Part shown: positions 29,374-38,412 of the stretch, in pieces
Position numbering within the stretch: position 1 is the stretch's first letter
How the letters are laid out: each line of letters starts with the position of its first letter
From: an uncultured Collinsella sp.
GTDB taxonomy: Bacteria; Actinomycetota; Coriobacteriia; Coriobacteriales; Coriobacteriaceae
Assembly (NCBI GenBank): GCA_900541685.1
Contig: UQKM01000014.1
Location: 1 to 63,661, forward strand
Length of the DNA: 63,661 bases
Reading direction: 5' to 3'
Program-made: the position numbers and the translations under genes
Notes under the pieces: model-generated
Told to the model about the DNA's origin: nothing
What the model saw: only the letters and a program-made list of their open reading frames with translations
Databases searched by the model: none

Positions 29374-31374
29374 ATGACCGAGGAGCTCAAGAAGCAGGGC
29401 ATCGCCGATGACGCCGCGGTTGCAGAGACAGTCGAGGAGACGGGCGCCACGCCCGGCCTGGACGAAGCCGCCAAGGCGGCGGAGCGCGAGGCTCGCCGCC
29501 AGGCGCTCTACGAGGAAAACGAGCGCGCCGAGGACGAGCGCGCCCGCGCCGAGGCAGAGCGCATGCGCGATGTTGACGACGAGGACGAGGACGAGACGCC
29601 CCGCGACACCTGGGCGACGGTGCGCCGCCTGTGGAGCGAGGCCGCCGGCGACCATTGGCGTTTCTATATCGTGTTCGCGAGCATCGTGTTCTATGTCATC
29701 TTTAACACCGCGGCGCCGGCTTACAGCGCTCGCGTGATCGATGAGCTGTGGGGGCATATGAAGCTGGCGTTTGCCAACAACACTACCTTCAGCATTACCT
29801 GGGAGAACTGCGGCAGGACCATCTTCATCTACTTTATGATTTGGACCGCCGCCGCCTCGTTCTACGCACTCCAGAGCTTTTTGATGTCGAGCGTTGCCGA
29901 GCGCCTCAACCTGCGTCTGCGTAACCGCATCGCTCAAAAGCTCAACCGTCTGCCGCTTGCCTACTTTGACGCGCATCGTCCCGGCGAGGTTGTCAGCCGT
30001 GCGACCAACGACTTGGACAAAATGTCCGAGAGCATGCAGCGCGGCCTGCTGCAGCTTCTGGTGTCGATCGGTACCGTGGTGGGCGCCGTGAGCGTGATGT
30101 TCGTATTTAGCGTGCCGCTCACGCTCGTCTTTTTGTTCTTTACGGCGCTTTCGCTGCTGGTGACGAAGGTCGTGTCGCGCCGCACGCACGATGTGACGGG
30201 CGAGCGCCAGGAGTGGGTGTCCAAGATTACGAGCGCGGTCGAGGAAGGCTACTCGGGTCGTCTGGTGATTCGTGCGTTTAACCGCGAGCGCCAGAGCTCT
30301 GCCGAGGTACACGAGGCTTCGAAGGAACTGGCGCGCGTGAGCACCAAGGCCGACTTTATGATTAACGCCGTCGGCCCCGCGGTGCGCTTTATCGGCCGTT
30401 TGGCGCAGATCGTGATTGCACTGGTGGGCTGCAGCATGCTGGTTGCCGGGCATATGACCGTCGGCGTGTTCCAGGCGTTCTTCCAGTTTATCTACGAGGC
30501 GTCCGAACCCATGACGCAGCTGTCGTTTACCTTTAACTCGCTGCAGAGCGCGCTGGCGAGCGCAGAGCGCGTGTTCGACCTGCTCGACGAGTCCGAGATG
30601 GAAGCCGATCCGTTGCCGGCGGACGCCGCCAAGCTGTCGGGCAAGGTGGAGGGCCGCGTCGCTTTTGAGCATGTGCGCTTTGGCTATGCGCCCGACAAGC
30701 CGCTTATGCGCGACGTGTCGTTTGTCGCCGAGCCGGGCCAAAAGATCGCGGTGGTGGGAACCACAGGTGCGGGTAAGACCACACTCATCAATCTGCTCAT
30801 GCGCTTCTACGAGATCGACGGTGGCCGCATCACCCTCGACGGTGTGGACACGAGCCGCATGGACCGCGGCGAGCTGCGCCAGCAGTTTGGCATGGTGTTG
30901 CAGGACGCCTGGCTGTTCGATGGCACCATTGCCGAGAACATCGCCTATGGCTGTCCCGAGGCGACGCGCGAGGAGATTGTCGCGGCCGCACGTGCCGCTC
31001 AGGTCGACTTCTTTGTGCGCACTATGCCGCAGGGCTACGACACGCGTGTGGCTAACGATGCCGAGAGCATCAGCCAGGGCCAGCGTCAGCTGCTGACCAT
31101 CGCGCGCGTGCTGCTCAACAACCCGGCGATCCTCATCCTGGACGAGGCGACGTCGAGCGTGGACACGCGCACCGAGCTTGCCATCGGCCGCGCCATGGAC
31201 GCGCTCATGCGCGGGCGCACGAGCTTTGTGATCGCGCACCGTCTGTCGACGATCGTCGATGCCGACCTCATCCTGGTCATGGATCACGGCAATATCATCG
31301 AGCAGGGTACGCACAAGGAGCTGCTGGCTGCCGAGGGCGCTTACGCCGACCTCTACCTAAGCCAGTTCGCATAA
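29374..31374 (+). CDS. ABC exporter half-transporter with canonical ATPase site
   Basis: A 666-residue partner subunit. The first roughly 75 residues are a charged, Glu/Ala/Arg-rich cytoplasmic extension (EDERARAEAERMRD). Six membrane helices follow, then an ATPase with Walker A GTTGAGKTT, modified signature ISQGQRQ and intact Walker B LILDEATSS. The degenerate signature paired with an intact Walker B complements the preceding subunit, as in heterodimeric exporters. The ATG at 29374 follows GGAGGTGAG that overlaps the previous stop. The substrate is unknown; multidrug or peptide export is likely. Confidence 0.92.
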   Translation: MTEELKKQGIADDAAVAETVEETGATPGLDEAAKAAEREARRQALYEENERAEDERARAEAERMRDVDDEDEDETPRDTWATVRRLWSEAAGDHWRFYIVFASIVFYVIFNTAAPAYSARVIDELWGHMKLAFANNTTFSITWENCGRTIFIYFMIWTAAASFYALQSFLMSSVAERLNLRLRNRIAQKLNRLPLAYFDAHRPGEVVSRATNDLDKMSESMQRGLLQLLVSIGTVVGAVSVMFVFSVPLTLVFLFFTALSLLVTKVVSRRTHDVTGERQEWVSKITSAVEEGYSGRLVIRAFNRERQSSAEVHEASKELARVSTKADFMINAVGPAVRFIGRLAQIVIALVGCSMLVAGHMTVGVFQAFFQFIYEASEPMTQLSFTFNSLQSALASAERVFDLLDESEMEADPLPADAAKLSGKVEGRVAFEHVRFGYAPDKPLMRDVSFVAEPGQKIAVVGTTGAGKTTLINLLMRFYEIDGGRITLDGVDTSRMDRGELRQQFGMVLQDAWLFDGTIAENIAYGCPEATREEIVAAARAAQVDFFVRTMPQGYDTRVANDAESISQGQRQLLTIARVLLNNPAILILDEATSSVDTRTELAIGRAMDALMRGRTSFVIAHRLSTIVDADLILVMDHGNIIEQGTHKELLAAEGAYADLYLSQFA

Positions 31375-31412
31375 GGTGACAAAGGGGCAGTCCCGCATGT
31401 CGCATCGAAAAG

Positions 31413-31450
31413 AAGGTGCGCCGGGGGCGGATTCCCTGGCGCGCCTTTTG
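31413..31450. terminator. Terminator between the ABC exporter and cysE
   Basis: AAGGTGCGCC pairs with GGCGCGCCTT around a G-rich loop, followed by TTTG. The genes converge here. Confidence 0.65.
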
Positions 31451-31485
31451 TGTTGGCGTTCATGCTGTGGCGGCTGCCCACGGCC

Positions 31486-32190
31486 CTAGCGCTCGTCCAC
31501 GAGCTTGGCGACGAGGGCTTTGAGCTCGGCCACCTCTCGCTCGAGTTCCTTGACGCGACGGGCGTTTTCGTTGATGCCCTGGCGGTTGAGGGCGCTCTGC
31601 TCGGCGGCATCGTCGGGCATGTATTCGCGATGCTGCTTGGCGTCGAAGCTCTCCTCGAACACGCGGCAGCCGTTGCGCTTGATGATGCGCCCGGGCACGC
31701 CCACGACGGTGCAGTTGTCGGGCACGTCTTTGACGACGACCGAGTTGCCGCCGATTTTGACGTTGTTGCCAATGCGAATGTTGCCGAGCACTTTGGCACC
31801 GGTGCCCACGGTGACGTTGTTGCCCAGGGTGGGGTGGCGCTTGCCGGTCTCGTTGCCGGTGCCGCCGAGCGTGACGCCCTGATAGAGCACGCAGTTGTCG
31901 CCCACAATGGTGGTCTCGCCGATGACAACGCCCATGGCGTGGTCGATAAAGAAATGTTTGCCGATCTGCGCGGCGGGATGAATCTCGACGCCGGTGATGT
32001 GGCGGGTGATTTGCGAGAGCACGCGGGCGAGCGAGCGATGGCCATGTTCCCACAGCCAGTGCTCGGGCACGTGGTTCCACTTGGCGTGCAGGCCGGGGTA
32101 GGACAGGAAGATGACCAGGCCATTTTGCGCAGCGGGGTCTTGCGCCTGGACGGTCTTGATGTCCTCGCGAATGGTATTGATAAAGCTCAC
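31486..32190 (-). CDS. cysE: Serine O-acetyltransferase
   Basis: A 234-residue enzyme of the CysE/EpsC type that makes O-acetylserine for cysteine synthesis. An N-terminal helical part (LSYPGLHAKWNHVPEHWLW) precedes the left-handed beta-helix of hexapeptide repeats. Catalytic-site sequences include the conserved FFIDHAMGVVIGETTIVGDN and GVTLGGTG. A C-terminal tail of about 45 residues with a short coiled coil (ELEREVAELKALVAKL) is longer than the minimal form. No cysK is adjacent. Confidence 0.93.
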   Translation of the reverse strand: MSFINTIREDIKTVQAQDPAAQNGLVIFLSYPGLHAKWNHVPEHWLWEHGHRSLARVLSQITRHITGVEIHPAAQIGKHFFIDHAMGVVIGETTIVGDNCVLYQGVTLGGTGNETGKRHPTLGNNVTVGTGAKVLGNIRIGNNVKIGGNSVVVKDVPDNCTVVGVPGRIIKRNGCRVFEESFDAKQHREYMPDDAAEQSALNRQGINENARRVKELEREVAELKALVAKLVDER

Positions 32191-32414
32191 CGGCCGCCCT
32201 CCCTCAGCGCCATGGCAATGCGATTCAATAAAGTATAGCGATTCGCTAGGGATTAGGAAGGGCGATCTTGCTTTGCTTTGGGCGACAGGTGTCAGTTATG
32301 CAAACTTGCTGGTAATGGAGTCATGCTTTTGTGGGGTTGCGCACGAGGGGGCGCCGCAACCGTATACTGGTCAACTTGGACGTGTCCGCGCCCACAACTG
32401 AGAGGTTTTACTTC

Positions 32415-33062
32415 ATGGGTTTCATCAATTTTATCGCCGAGTTGCTTAAGGATCCACGCACCGCGATTGCCAGCTGGATCGCCGCCGGCCCGCTCATGGC
32501 CTACGGCTGCGTGTTCCTGATCATCTTTATCGAGACGGGCGTAGTGTTCTTCCCGTTCCTTCCCGGCGATTCGCTGCTGTTCGCCTCGGGCTTCTTTGCC
32601 CACAACGGCGGCTTTAACATCGTGGCGCTTCTGGCCACCGCATGGGCCGCTGCCATCTTGGGCGATCAGTGCAACTTTATGATCGGTCATTTCTTTGGCA
32701 AAAAGATCATTGCTTCGGGCAAGGTGAAGGCCATGACGCCCGAGCGCATCAAAAAGTCCGAGGATTTCTTGGACAAGTGGGGTCACCTAGCCATCTTCCT
32801 GGGCCGCTTCTTCCCGTTTATCCGCACCTTTGTGCCCTTTATCGCCGGCATGGGCGGCATGCACTGGCGCAACTTTGTCATCTTTAACGTGCTGGGCGGC
32901 ATTACCTGGTCGACGGTCTTTACGCTGCTGGGCTACTTCTTTGGCGGCATTCCCTTTGTGCAGGAGCACTTTGAGCTGCTGATTATCGGCATCGTCGCCG
33001 TGTCGATCATCCCGACTGTGGTCGGTCTGGTTAAGGCTAAGCTGGGCAAAAAGAACGCGTAG
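32415..33062 (+). CDS. DedA-family membrane protein
   Basis: A 215-residue SNARE-associated/DedA-type membrane protein with about five hydrophobic segments. The family signatures are FFPFLPGDSLLFASGFFA, the GRFFPFIRTFVPFIAGM segment with the essential Arg residues, and the N..GGITWS motif. DedA proteins support membrane-potential homeostasis and probably lipid-carrier (undecaprenyl phosphate) flipping. The start 32415 follows GAGAGG; upstream codons to 32331 lack an RBS. A terminator follows. Confidence 0.9.
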   Translation: MGFINFIAELLKDPRTAIASWIAAGPLMAYGCVFLIIFIETGVVFFPFLPGDSLLFASGFFAHNGGFNIVALLATAWAAAILGDQCNFMIGHFFGKKIIASGKVKAMTPERIKKSEDFLDKWGHLAIFLGRFFPFIRTFVPFIAGMGGMHWRNFVIFNVLGGITWSTVFTLLGYFFGGIPFVQEHFELLIIGIVAVSIIPTVVGLVKAKLGKKNA

Positions 33063-33090
33063 CTCGAGCCAGCGCGCAAACCGTGCCGTT

Positions 33091-33122
33091 GAGGCCCGTC
33101 ACCGCTTACGGTGGCGGGCCTC
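33091..33122 (+). terminator. Terminator after the DedA gene
   Basis: GAGGCCCGTCACCG pairs with CGGTGGCGGGCCTC around a 4-base loop, followed by TTTAGTTT. Confidence 0.85.
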
Positions 33123-33145
33123 TTTAGTTTCGGTCAAATGAAAAT

Positions 33146-33163
33146 ACTTTACTTAGTTAAAGA
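33146..33163. promoter_or_regulatory. Candidate operator dyad ACTTTACTTAGTTAAAGA upstream of ilvE
   Basis: An 18-bp near-palindrome matching 15 of 18 bases of the dyad at 9493 in front of the amino-acid importer. A possible -10 (TACAAT, 33193-33198) lies downstream. The 289-bp gap before ilvE otherwise holds a GC-rich leader without a recognisable T-box. Confidence 0.4.
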
Positions 33164-33351
33164 AAAGCGTTTTATCAGACGCGTACGGGGAGTACAATCT
33201 CGTGCATGCGAATCGACGTGCCATCGGCTTTGATGCTGCTCGCGTGTCCTGCCCGGCTCTACGCTCCGGGTATGCGACGTTGCGACGCGGCCTGCTTCGG
33301 TCCTTGCGTGCGGGTTCGCGAGTATGCAACCGCGTATGTAAGGAGCGACAT

Positions 33352-34404
33352 ATGACTGTCGAGAAGAAAGATATCGATTGGGGTAGCCTCGGCTTTGGCT
33401 ACATGAAGACCGATTACAGCTACGAGGCTCATTGGAAGGATGGCGAGTGGGACGAGGGCGGCCTGACCACCGACCACACCCTGCACGTCTCCGAGTGCGG
33501 CGGTATCTTCCACTACTGCCAGGAGGTCTTTGAGGGCCTGAAGGCCTACACCGCCGAGGACGGCAGCATCGTCTGCTTCCGTCCCGACATGAACGCCGAG
33601 CGTATGTACAACTCCGCCCAGCGTCTGGAGATGCCCCCGTTCCCCAAGGATAAGTTTGTCGAGGCCGTCAAGCAGGTCGTCTCTGCCAACGCCGCATGGG
33701 TTCCGCCCTTCGGTTCCGGCGCAACCCTGTACGTGCGTCCATTTATGATCGGCTCCGGTGACGTGATCGGCGTGGCTCCCGCTCCTGAGTACACGTTCCG
33801 TATTCTCGTGACCCCGGTCGGTCCGTACTTTAAGGGCGGCCTCAAGCCTGTCAAGCTGCGCGTTTCCGAGTACGACCGCGCCGCACCGCACGGCACCGGC
33901 AACATCAAGGCCGGCCTCAACTACGCCATGTCCCTGAAGCCCACGATGGAGGCTCACCGCGAGGGCTATGCCGAGAACCTGTATCTCGACTCCGAGTCCC
34001 GCACCTATGTCGAGGAGACCGGTGGCGCCAACATCCTGTTCGTGAAGGAAGATGGCACGCTTGTTGTCCCGCAGTCGCACACCGACTCCATTCTTCCCTC
34101 CATCACCCGCCGTTCGCTCGTTCAGGTTGCTCAGGACCTGGGCATGACCGTCGACCAGCGTCCCGTCGAGTGGGCCGAGGTTAAGGCCGGCACCTTTGTT
34201 GAGTGCGGTCTGTGCGGCACCGCTGCCGTTATCTCCCCGGTCGGCGAGATCGACAACAAGGTCTACGGTGCCGACGAGACTGTGACCTTCCCGGCTGGCT
34301 ACACCGAGATCGGTCCTGTGATGAAGAGGCTCCGCGAGACCCTGACGGGCATCCAGTCTGGTGCTGTTGAGGATAAGCACAACTGGGTTTACACCGTCGC
34401 GTAA
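33352..34404 (+). CDS. ilvE: Branched-chain amino acid aminotransferase
   Basis: A 350-residue fold-type IV PLP enzyme (class II branched-chain aminotransferase size). Key stretches are FEGLKAY, RMYNSAQRLEMP, YVRPFMIGSG, the PLP lysine in GNIKAGLNYAMSL and the ETGGANILFV and LPSITRRSL loops. It interconverts Leu/Ile/Val and their 2-oxo acids. The ATG at 33352 follows AAGGAG; an open frame to 33202 is GC-rich and not conserved-looking. It appears monocistronic, with a terminator about 110 bases downstream. Confidence 0.95.
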   Translation: MTVEKKDIDWGSLGFGYMKTDYSYEAHWKDGEWDEGGLTTDHTLHVSECGGIFHYCQEVFEGLKAYTAEDGSIVCFRPDMNAERMYNSAQRLEMPPFPKDKFVEAVKQVVSANAAWVPPFGSGATLYVRPFMIGSGDVIGVAPAPEYTFRILVTPVGPYFKGGLKPVKLRVSEYDRAAPHGTGNIKAGLNYAMSLKPTMEAHREGYAENLYLDSESRTYVEETGGANILFVKEDGTLVVPQSHTDSILPSITRRSLVQVAQDLGMTVDQRPVEWAEVKAGTFVECGLCGTAAVISPVGEIDNKVYGADETVTFPAGYTEIGPVMKRLRETLTGIQSGAVEDKHNWVYTVA

Positions 34405-34513
34405 GCTGTCTTAGCTGTCCGGGCCGAGGGCGACCTTCCTTTCCGGCGCGTCCTCGGGCCTGCGTTACCTCGGCGCTGCCGTTACGGGCAAAATAGATCT
34501 GAAAAAAGATGGC

Positions 34514-34544
34514 GCGCGGCCTTTTAGGCCGCGCTTTTGTTTTG
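34514..34544 (+). terminator. Rho-independent terminator after ilvE
   Basis: GCGCGGCC pairs with GGCCGCGC around TTTTA, followed by TTTTGTTTTG. Confidence 0.9.
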
Positions 34545-34572
34545 CTTCGTGCCATGTGGGGGCGGTGGCGAC

Positions 34573-34773
34573 GTGCATTTTTGCGAGTATTCTGCAATCG
34601 AAGGCCCCTGCATACCGACGTTCGGGCAAAAATCCGTGCTCGTCGATGCTTTTCGCGAATAATAGGCGGGGTTATGGGCCGACAGCACTTGATTTGCAGG
34701 GATATTCGCGGTCTTTGGCCTTCGTCATGGCGCCCGATGCTCTTGGTTATGTTGAATACTCCCAAAAATGCAC
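34573..34773. repeat. 201-bp MITE-like element with 20-bp inverted ends
   Basis: The ends 34573-34592 and 34754-34773 are inverted copies matching at 19 of 20 bases (GTGCATTTTTG[C/G]GAGTATTC). The interior has no supported reading frame. It fills most of the gap between the ilvE and lemA terminators (34545-34804). No target-site duplication is obvious. Confidence 0.65.
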
Positions 34774-34804
34774 GGCGCTTAGAGGGGGACCTACGCGAAA
34801 AAGG

Positions 34805-34843
34805 AAACCGCTCCGTCGAAGTATGCATTCGACGGAGCGGTTT
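34805..34843 (-). terminator. Terminator of lemA
   Basis: A perfect 16-bp stem (AAACCGCTCCGTCGAA with TTCGACGGAGCGGTTT) and 7-base loop lie 37 bases beyond the lemA stop. Confidence 0.85.
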
Positions 34844-34879
34844 ATGCATATAGCCGATTCAGGATGCGTTGCCAACTTG

Positions 34880-35431
34880 TTAGAACTTGACGGTCGGTGC
34901 CTGGCGGGCGGCCTCGGCTGCCTCAAAGCCCTGGCGCTCCTTAAACTGGAAGATGCCGGCAAAGATAACGGCAGGGAACGTCTGGATGGCGTTGTTGTAG
35001 CTAAGCACGCAGTCGTTGTAGCTCTGGCGCGCGTAGCTCACCTTGTTCTCGGTGTCTTCGAGCGTGGCTTGGAGCTGCGTAAAGTTGGTGTTCGCCTTAA
35101 GATCGGGGTAAGCCTCGGCCACGGCGAAGAGCTGGCGCAGGGCGCCGGTCAGCACGTTGTCGGCTTCCATCTTGGCTTCGGGCGTGGTGGCGCTCACAGC
35201 GGCGTTGCGCGCGTTGACCACGGCGGCAAGCGTGTCCTGCTCGTGTTTAGCGTAGCCCTTGACGGTCTCGACTAGGTTAGGGATCAGGTCGTTGCGGCGC
35301 TGCAGCTGCGTGTCGATGTTCTGCCAGGCGTTATCAATGCGATTGCGCTTGGTGACCATGTTGTTGTAGATGCCAGCGATGGCGCAGACAATCACAACGA
35401 CAACAACGATACCGATGATGACGGGAATCAT
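34880..35431 (-). CDS. lemA: LemA family protein
   Basis: A 183-residue membrane-anchored protein. One N-terminal helix (IPVIIGIVVVVVIVCAIAG, residues 2-20) precedes the conserved LemA helical domain (NRIDNAWQNIDTQLQRRNDL, LIPNLVETVKGYAKHE). The function is not established; in many bacteria it neighbours a HtpX protease or a TPM-domain protein, but neither is adjacent here. A GGAGA RBS and a TATACT promoter element are upstream. Confidence 0.93.
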   Translation of the reverse strand: MIPVIIGIVVVVVIVCAIAGIYNNMVTKRNRIDNAWQNIDTQLQRRNDLIPNLVETVKGYAKHEQDTLAAVVNARNAAVSATTPEAKMEADNVLTGALRQLFAVAEAYPDLKANTNFTQLQATLEDTENKVSYARQSYNDCVLSYNNAIQTFPAVIFAGIFQFKERQGFEAAEAARQAPTVKF

Positions 35432-35492
35432 GGTGTCTCCGTTTCGAATGGCCGCGGCGTTTTCCGCCGGCTGCCGTTGGTGTAACGCTACT

Positions 35493-35522
35493 AGTATACC
35501 CGCAACCTTTGGCGATACCGAA
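35493..35522 (-). promoter_or_regulatory. Promoter of lemA
   Basis: On the minus strand TTCGGT and TATACT are separated by 18 bases, about 60 bases upstream of the lemA start. Confidence 0.45.
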
Positions 35523-35642
35523 CTTTCCGGTAAGCGTTATGTTTCCACCAAGGTGAGGCCATTCGCCAAGGGTGGGCGATACAGGTGTAAGATATGCGAC
35601 AGATTAGTGAGCGCTGTCTTTTCCTTGAGGAGGGCGATACGT

Positions 35643-36227
35643 ATGGACCTTCGCATCAAGAAAACCTATCGGGCCCTGTTCGAGGCCTTTACTGAGCTGC
35701 TCGAAGAGCATCGGTTTGAGGACGTGACGGTTGCCATGCTGTGCGACCGCGCTATGATTCGTCGGACGACGTTCTACAAGCACTTCCGCGACAAAAACGA
35801 TTACTTTGCCTTCTATATCGATGAACTCATGTCGGGCCTACCGCAAAAGCGAGCCGATGCGGATGGCGCGGAGGGCGCCGAGGACGTGCGAGCGCTTCGC
35901 CACGAAGTGTTCGCTGATGCCATGGATCTGATTCTGGCGCATGAGCAGCTCATGGATAACATTTTGGCGAGCAGTATGTCGGGTATGCTGACCAGCATGA
36001 TTTGCGACCGCATCGCGCGCTCCATACGCGGGCGCGTGATGAGCGCGCTTGACGAGGATGCGCTCGCGCCCGTATCGCTCGAGACAACGTCTGAGTTTGT
36101 CGCCGGCGGCATTATTCGGCTCTTTACCATGTGGTGGGAATCGGGCCACGTACTAGAGCGCCGATCCGAAATCGCCGACGTGGTCGATGCGCTGTTCGAG
36201 CGGACCATGACGCCGGTGAGTCACTAA
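35643..36227 (+). CDS. TetR/AcrR-family transcriptional regulator
   Basis: A 194-residue regulator. The N-terminal helix-turn-helix is FEDVTVAMLCDRAMIRRTTFYKHF, the standard TetR layout, with a helical ligand domain after it. A GAGGAGGG RBS lies before the ATG at 35643; the longer open frame from 35370 overlaps lemA. It is divergent from lemA and followed by tRNA-Ser on the opposite strand. No target gene is indicated. Confidence 0.88.
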   Translation: MDLRIKKTYRALFEAFTELLEEHRFEDVTVAMLCDRAMIRRTTFYKHFRDKNDYFAFYIDELMSGLPQKRADADGAEGAEDVRALRHEVFADAMDLILAHEQLMDNILASSMSGMLTSMICDRIARSIRGRVMSALDEDALAPVSLETTSEFVAGGIIRLFTMWWESGHVLERRSEIADVVDALFERTMTPVSH

Positions 36228-36230
36228 GAG

Positions 36231-36320
36231 TGGCGGAGAGAGGGGGATTCGAACCCCCGGAACGCTCTCGCGCTCAACGGTTTTCAAGACCGCCGCATTC
36301 AACCGCTCTGCCATCTCTCC
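36231..36320 (-). tRNA. tRNA-Ser (anticodon UGA)
   Basis: Read on the minus strand, a 90-base class II tRNA with acceptor GGAGAGA/TCTCTCC, the D-arm region GGCAGAGCGGTTGAATG, anticodon loop CTTGAAA with anticodon UGA, a long variable arm (GAGCGCGAGAGCGTTC) and T-arm GGGGGTTCGAATCCCCC. Discriminator G and an encoded CCA end complete it. The long variable arm confirms a serine identity. Confidence 0.97.
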
Positions 36321-36371
36321 GTGAGTCGTAATGATAGCATCGTTTTGAATTTGCAACAGGGAAGGCGAACG

Positions 36372-38153
36372 ATGACGATCACCGAAATCGACGAGAAGTT
36401 CATGCGCGAGGCGTTGGCGGAGGCGCGAGCCGCCGCGGCGGTGGGCGAGGTTCCCATCGGAGCCGTAGTGGTGCGCGACGGCGAGATCGTCGCGAGGGCG
36501 CATAATCGTCGCGAGCTCGACCAGGACCCTTCGGCGCATGCCGAGTTTGCGGCCCTATGCGCCGCCGCGCAGTCGCTCGGTCGTTGGCGCCTTTCCGATT
36601 GTACGGTCTACGTGACGCTCGAGCCCTGTTGCATGTGCGCGGGGCTTATGGTTAACGCGCGCGTGGGGCGCTGCGTGTACGGCGCGAGCGACGCCAAGGC
36701 GGGCGCGTTGGGATCCCTATACGATTTGAATGCCGACTCGCGCCTGAATCATCGGTTTAATGTGACCGCCGGCGTGCTGGCAGACGAGTGTCGTGAGGTG
36801 TTGAGCAGCTATTTTAGTGGGCTGCGTGGCACCGATGGTGCTGGCTGCGGTTGTGGGGCCGATCTTGAGGCGCATGCCGCTCACGCCGCAGCGCTTGCAG
36901 GTGCCGGTGAGGATGCTGGCGCGGCAGTTGACTTTGGTCCTGCGTGCCGCCGGCCCCGCCGTGTGCTGATGGCGATTGACTCCTTTAAGGGCAGCGTGTC
37001 GAGCGCGCAGGCGGAGGCGGCAGTTGCCGGGGGCGTGCGCCGCGTGTGGCCCGATGCCCAAGTAAGCGCGCTGCCGCTGGCGGATGGCGGTGAGGGAACG
37101 CTCGATGCCGTTGCCGCGTGCGGCGGTGAGATTGTGACCTGCGAGGTGGCAGGTCCCTTGGGCAAGAGCGTGGCTGCCCGGATGCTGGTGGACGGCGAGC
37201 ACGAGTCGGCTGTCATTGAGATGGCCGAAGCCGCGGGCATCGGGTACTCGCCGTGCACGGAGTCGGCGGCGTTGGCCGCGACGACCTATGGCGTGGGCGA
37301 GCTGATGCTTCGTGCGGTTCGCGCGGGGGCGAGGACTCTATATATAGGACTGGGCGGCAGCGCCACCAACGACGGTGGCGCCGGCATGCTGCAGGCGCTG
37401 GGCGCGTGTCTTGTCGATGACCGTGGCTGCGATATCGCGCCGGGGCTCGCGGGCCTTGAACCCGTGGCGAGTATCGATTTGGCACCGGCGCTACGGGCAC
37501 TGAATGGCGCGTGTGTCGTGGTGTTTTCCGATGTCGAGAACCCGCTCGTGGGGCGTCGCGGGGCACTTGCGGTGTTTGGCGGGCAAAAGGGCCTGCCGAC
37601 AGACGATGTCGAAGCACTGGGCGGGTACGACAGCTGGATGGTTGGTTACGGTCGCCTGCTCGATACGGCGATTGCCGAGGCACGGGCTCAGGGGTTACTG
37701 CGCGTGCCCGAGGGTGCGCGGACGTTTGGCTCGGTGCTCGGCGTGCCCGGCGCCGGTGCCGCTGGCGGTCTGGGCGCCGCGCTGCTAGCGCTCGGTGCAG
37801 AGCTACATTCGGGCGTGGAGACGGTGCTTGATCTGATTGGGTTTGACGAGCGCGTGCGGGATGTCGATCTGGTCATAACGGGCGAGGGCAATATGGACGA
37901 GCAATCCGCCGCCGGCAAAGCGCCGGTGGGCGTGGCCCGCCGTGCCAAGCGCTATGGCAAGCCGGTGGTCGCCGTCGTGGGCGGTCGCGCTGACAACCTG
38001 GATGCGGTGTATGAGCAGGGCGTCGACCTGGTTTTGACGATCTGCCGCAAGCCCATGGGCCTTGAGCTGGCGCTCGATCCCCAAGAAGCCATAACCAACC
38101 TTATCTGCGCCGGCGAGTCTGCCGCTCGATCCTACGACCTCGACCGCCTCTAA
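36372..38153 (+). CDS. Fused tRNA adenosine deaminase (TadA) - glycerate kinase
   Basis: A single 593-residue frame carries two enzymes. Residues 1-155 are TadA: zinc/proton-shuttle motif HAEFAAL, then LEPCCMCAGLMVNARV, the enzyme that makes inosine at the wobble position of tRNA-Arg. A roughly 40-residue Ala/Gly-rich linker follows. From about 195 is a GlxK/GarK-type glycerate kinase with IDSFKGSVSSAQA, PLADGGEGT, GLGGSATNDGGAG and TGEGNMDEQSAAGK. The fusion joins tRNA modification and glycerate phosphorylation, which have no known link. No stop or frameshift is seen at the joint. Start 36372 follows an AGGGAAGG RBS. Confidence 0.88.
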   Translation: MTITEIDEKFMREALAEARAAAAVGEVPIGAVVVRDGEIVARAHNRRELDQDPSAHAEFAALCAAAQSLGRWRLSDCTVYVTLEPCCMCAGLMVNARVGRCVYGASDAKAGALGSLYDLNADSRLNHRFNVTAGVLADECREVLSSYFSGLRGTDGAGCGCGADLEAHAAHAAALAGAGEDAGAAVDFGPACRRPRRVLMAIDSFKGSVSSAQAEAAVAGGVRRVWPDAQVSALPLADGGEGTLDAVAACGGEIVTCEVAGPLGKSVAARMLVDGEHESAVIEMAEAAGIGYSPCTESAALAATTYGVGELMLRAVRAGARTLYIGLGGSATNDGGAGMLQALGACLVDDRGCDIAPGLAGLEPVASIDLAPALRALNGACVVVFSDVENPLVGRRGALAVFGGQKGLPTDDVEALGGYDSWMVGYGRLLDTAIAEARAQGLLRVPEGARTFGSVLGVPGAGAAGGLGAALLALGAELHSGVETVLDLIGFDERVRDVDLVITGEGNMDEQSAAGKAPVGVARRAKRYGKPVVAVVGGRADNLDAVYEQGVDLVLTICRKPMGLELALDPQEAITNLICAGESAARSYDLDRL

Positions 38154-38412
38154 AACCAATTCGAAGCTGGCTGCCCTGGGCCTTGCGTCGGACCGTTTGC
38201 CTCGAAGTGGTGTTGTCTGGGAATCGGAGACTATGCACTTCAGGTGTTGACGCCGCCATTTATGTGCCATTAGTAGATTGCTCTTCGTTCAGTTGTTCGC
38301 CAATTAATCATGCCAATTAATTACCATTTCGGGCGAAGACGTGGATTATCTCCATGATGGGCCTCTTTGGGCATAATGTTGTCTTTAACTGTCCTTAATC
38401 AATAGATCGCTC
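38154..38412 (+). other. Gene-free upstream region of the giant adhesin
   Basis: About 260 bases, more AT-rich than the surroundings. It contains two GCCAATTAAT direct repeats 13 bases apart (38299 and 38312). No clear promoter pair could be fixed. The base-composition shift marks the left edge of the surface-protein island. Confidence 0.4.

Noticed and set aside
33123..33351. T-box riboswitch upstream of ilvE
   Set aside because: No T-box sequence (GGGTGGNACCGCG type) or specifier stem is visible, and no terminator precedes the gene.
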